Of a stretch of 64,000 bases of DNA, positions 62,533 to 64,000 are shown in pieces. The notes beneath the pieces were generated by a model. That model worked only from the letters and a program-made list of their open reading frames with translations, was not told the DNA's origin and did no database searches. Each line of letters begins with the position of its first letter. Within the stretch, counting starts at the first letter, position 1. Made by a program: the position numbers and the translations under genes. Source of the DNA: Nocardia sp. XZ_19_385 (lineage in GTDB: Bacteria > Actinomycetota > Actinomycetes > Mycobacteriales > Mycobacteriaceae); the NCBI RefSeq assembly GCF_015355755.1, contig NZ_JACVEE010000005.1:248001-312000 (forward strand). Direction: 5' to 3'.

Positions 62533-63789
62533 CTAGCAGTTGCTGGGGGCTGGGGCGCCGGCGAACCGATCGGCCAGGTAGCCGAACGCGCGCGGGGCGC
62601 CGGCGGCGATCGCGGTGAGGTGGTCGGTGCCCGGGATCATGTCGAGCATGACCGGGGTGCCTGCCGCGCAGTAGCGGCCCATGACCTCTTTTGCCAGCCA
62701 CGGGTCGACCTGATCGTTGAGCCCGTGCCATTCGTAGATCGGGATCCGCGGCACCCCGGCGAAGGTTTCCAGGCTGTTTTCGTGCAGGATCCGGATGGTG
62801 GTCGGATCGGCGTCTTCCATGGCGCCGTCGAAGACGTCGTTGAAGCCCTTGTTGGCGCCGGCGTTGATGATCTCGTTGGTGCAGGCGTTGGCGATGCGCC
62901 CGCGCAGCTCCCAGCCGGCCGGATTCAGGATCCGCTCCATCGGCAGCTGCTCGGGATATTCACGCTCCAAACCGATCGCCGCGGCGAAGCCGAGGCCGAA
63001 CAGCGGACTCGGCTGCAGGCCGGTATCGCGGGCCAGCTTGCCGATGTTCACCGGGACCCCGCCTTGGGCCGCGCCGACGATCGGCAGTTCCGGCGCGTAC
63101 TCGGGTGCCAGCGCCGCCGCGAAACCGGTCGCCATACCGCCGCCCGAATAGCCGGCCAAGCCGACCGGGCTGCCGGCGAGATCGGCGGGGGCGAACCGCT
63201 TCGCCGCCCGGATGCCATCCAGGGTCAATCGGCCGCCGAGCCGGGCCGCGCCGTAGGCACTGGTCGGGCCGAGATGATCGGGCACAGCGACCGCCCACCC
63301 GCGGGCCAGCAGCAGGTTCAACGCGGGCGCTTCCTGCAGACTGCCGTCGAACAGGCTGTGCGACGGAGCGCATTGCAGGCCAAGGGAGTTGACGAAAGGT
63401 TGATACGACACCAAGGGCCGATTGAGGCCCCCGCCGAGCGGCAGCAGAACGGTGGTGACCGCGGCAATCGGATCGCCCGCGGAGTTCGACGAACGGTAGA
63501 GCAGCTGCCAGGCTGTCGCGCCGGGAAATCCCGAGGCAGGCACGGTCCGGCTTCGTATCACATCGCCCGGCGCGAAGTTTCCTACATCCGGTGGCGCCCA
63601 ATAGAATCCGTCGGGATCAGCCACCGGATAGATCGGCTGCGCCGCCACGGTCGGTGCGCCCGCCACACCGGCCAGCACAACCGAAAGCGCCGCAATGGCG
63701 CGCCGACCAATGGTTTTCCGTGAGCCCAGCACGCGCCGCCGTATCCGGCTCGCACGATTCGCGCTCGAAATTGCCCGTCGTGCCGCCAT
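62533..63789 (-). CDS. Secreted LIP-family lipase
   Basis: 418 residues. Arg-rich N-terminus with a long signal peptide (ALSVVLAGVAGAPTVAA), then the mature enzyme starting near DPDGFYWAPPDVGNFAPGD. The nucleophile elbow is GYSGGG, the acid Asp is in EWHGLNDQVDP, and the His is in IPGTDHLTA. The layout matches the secretory lipase (LIP) family of actinobacteria and fungi. It acts outside the cell on triacylglycerols or host lipids. Cys pairs around CAPS and NACTNE could form the family disulfides. Confidence 0.92.
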   Translation of the reverse strand: MAARRAISSANRASRIRRRVLGSRKTIGRRAIAALSVVLAGVAGAPTVAAQPIYPVADPDGFYWAPPDVGNFAPGDVIRSRTVPASGFPGATAWQLLYRSSNSAGDPIAAVTTVLLPLGGGLNRPLVSYQPFVNSLGLQCAPSHSLFDGSLQEAPALNLLLARGWAVAVPDHLGPTSAYGAARLGGRLTLDGIRAAKRFAPADLAGSPVGLAGYSGGGMATGFAAALAPEYAPELPIVGAAQGGVPVNIGKLARDTGLQPSPLFGLGFAAAIGLEREYPEQLPMERILNPAGWELRGRIANACTNEIINAGANKGFNDVFDGAMEDADPTTIRILHENSLETFAGVPRIPIYEWHGLNDQVDPWLAKEVMGRYCAAGTPVMLDMIPGTDHLTAIAAGAPRAFGYLADRFAGAPAPSNC

Positions 63790-64000
63790 CTTTCGCTCCC
63801 GACCTCAGTGTGTATGGGCATAGGTGGGAACCCCGGCCAAACCTTCCCCGCATTCGTACGCGGCGGCCACACCAAAGTCAACGAACGACACTGTTCATTT
63901 AGGGTCGGATTCGTGAACGGGCGGAGTTCGGTTCGTCAGCAGGCGGCTATGTCCCTGCGAGCAGGACCGCGGTGCCGGATTTGCGGTATTGGCCTGGTGC

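Overview
The window is high-GC actinobacterial DNA, most likely Nocardia or a close mycolate-producing relative. The evidence is a 3130-residue single-chain fatty acid synthase (FAS-I) followed by acpS, a fused HadA/HadB dehydratase, a bcp plus DUF3618 pair like the one near fas in mycobacteria, an excalibur protein, a LIP-family secreted lipase, and several TetR, MarR and LuxR regulators. All of this comes from reading the sequence; no database search was run.

Left chromosomal part (1-14950): the 3' part of an SCO2521-like gene, a protein with a channel-like C-terminus, two tandem GNAT acetyltransferases, small ORFs, an AGCS sodium:alanine symporter, a DUF4267 membrane protein, a large LAL-type LuxR regulator divergent from a cytochrome P450, a DUF4822 lipoprotein, and an oxidoreductase plus ene-reductase/hydrolase operon divergent from a MarR regulator with two palindromic operators.

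Genomic island (about 14951-42561): a 27.6-kb island inserted at the 3' end of a tRNA-Leu(UAG) gene. A 27-bp exact direct repeat of the tRNA 3' end lies at both ends, and two AbrB-like plus tyrosine-integrase modules sit at the tRNA side. The cargo resembles a programmed-cell-death or antiphage toolkit. It has two TPR-CHAT (caspase-like) proteins. It has a two-gene operon of a small two-helix membrane protein and an Apaf-1-like NB-ARC protein with 14 WD40 repeats. These two share a short Gly/Asn-rich motif, twice in the membrane protein and once at the N-terminus of the NB-ARC protein, an arrangement reminiscent of amyloid-signalling effector/NLR pairs. An AT-rich trio follows (aldo-keto reductase, divergent RtcB-like protein, thymidylate-kinase-like protein), then a membrane/Cys-rich protein pair, an Lsr2 paralogue, and asparaginase plus PPC/DUF296. 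Degenerate att-like repeats at 17175-17290 and possibly 38644-38663, and a broken second integrase, suggest successive insertions at one site.

Right chromosomal part (42562-64000): the fas promoter region with three similar inverted repeats (FasR-like), fas, acpS, TetR, a membrane protein, a DrrAB-like ABC exporter divergent from its probable TetR repressor, bcp, DUF3618, an excalibur protein, a small conserved protein, a secreted transglycosylase with a long structured leader, a small secreted protein, HadAB and a secreted lipase.
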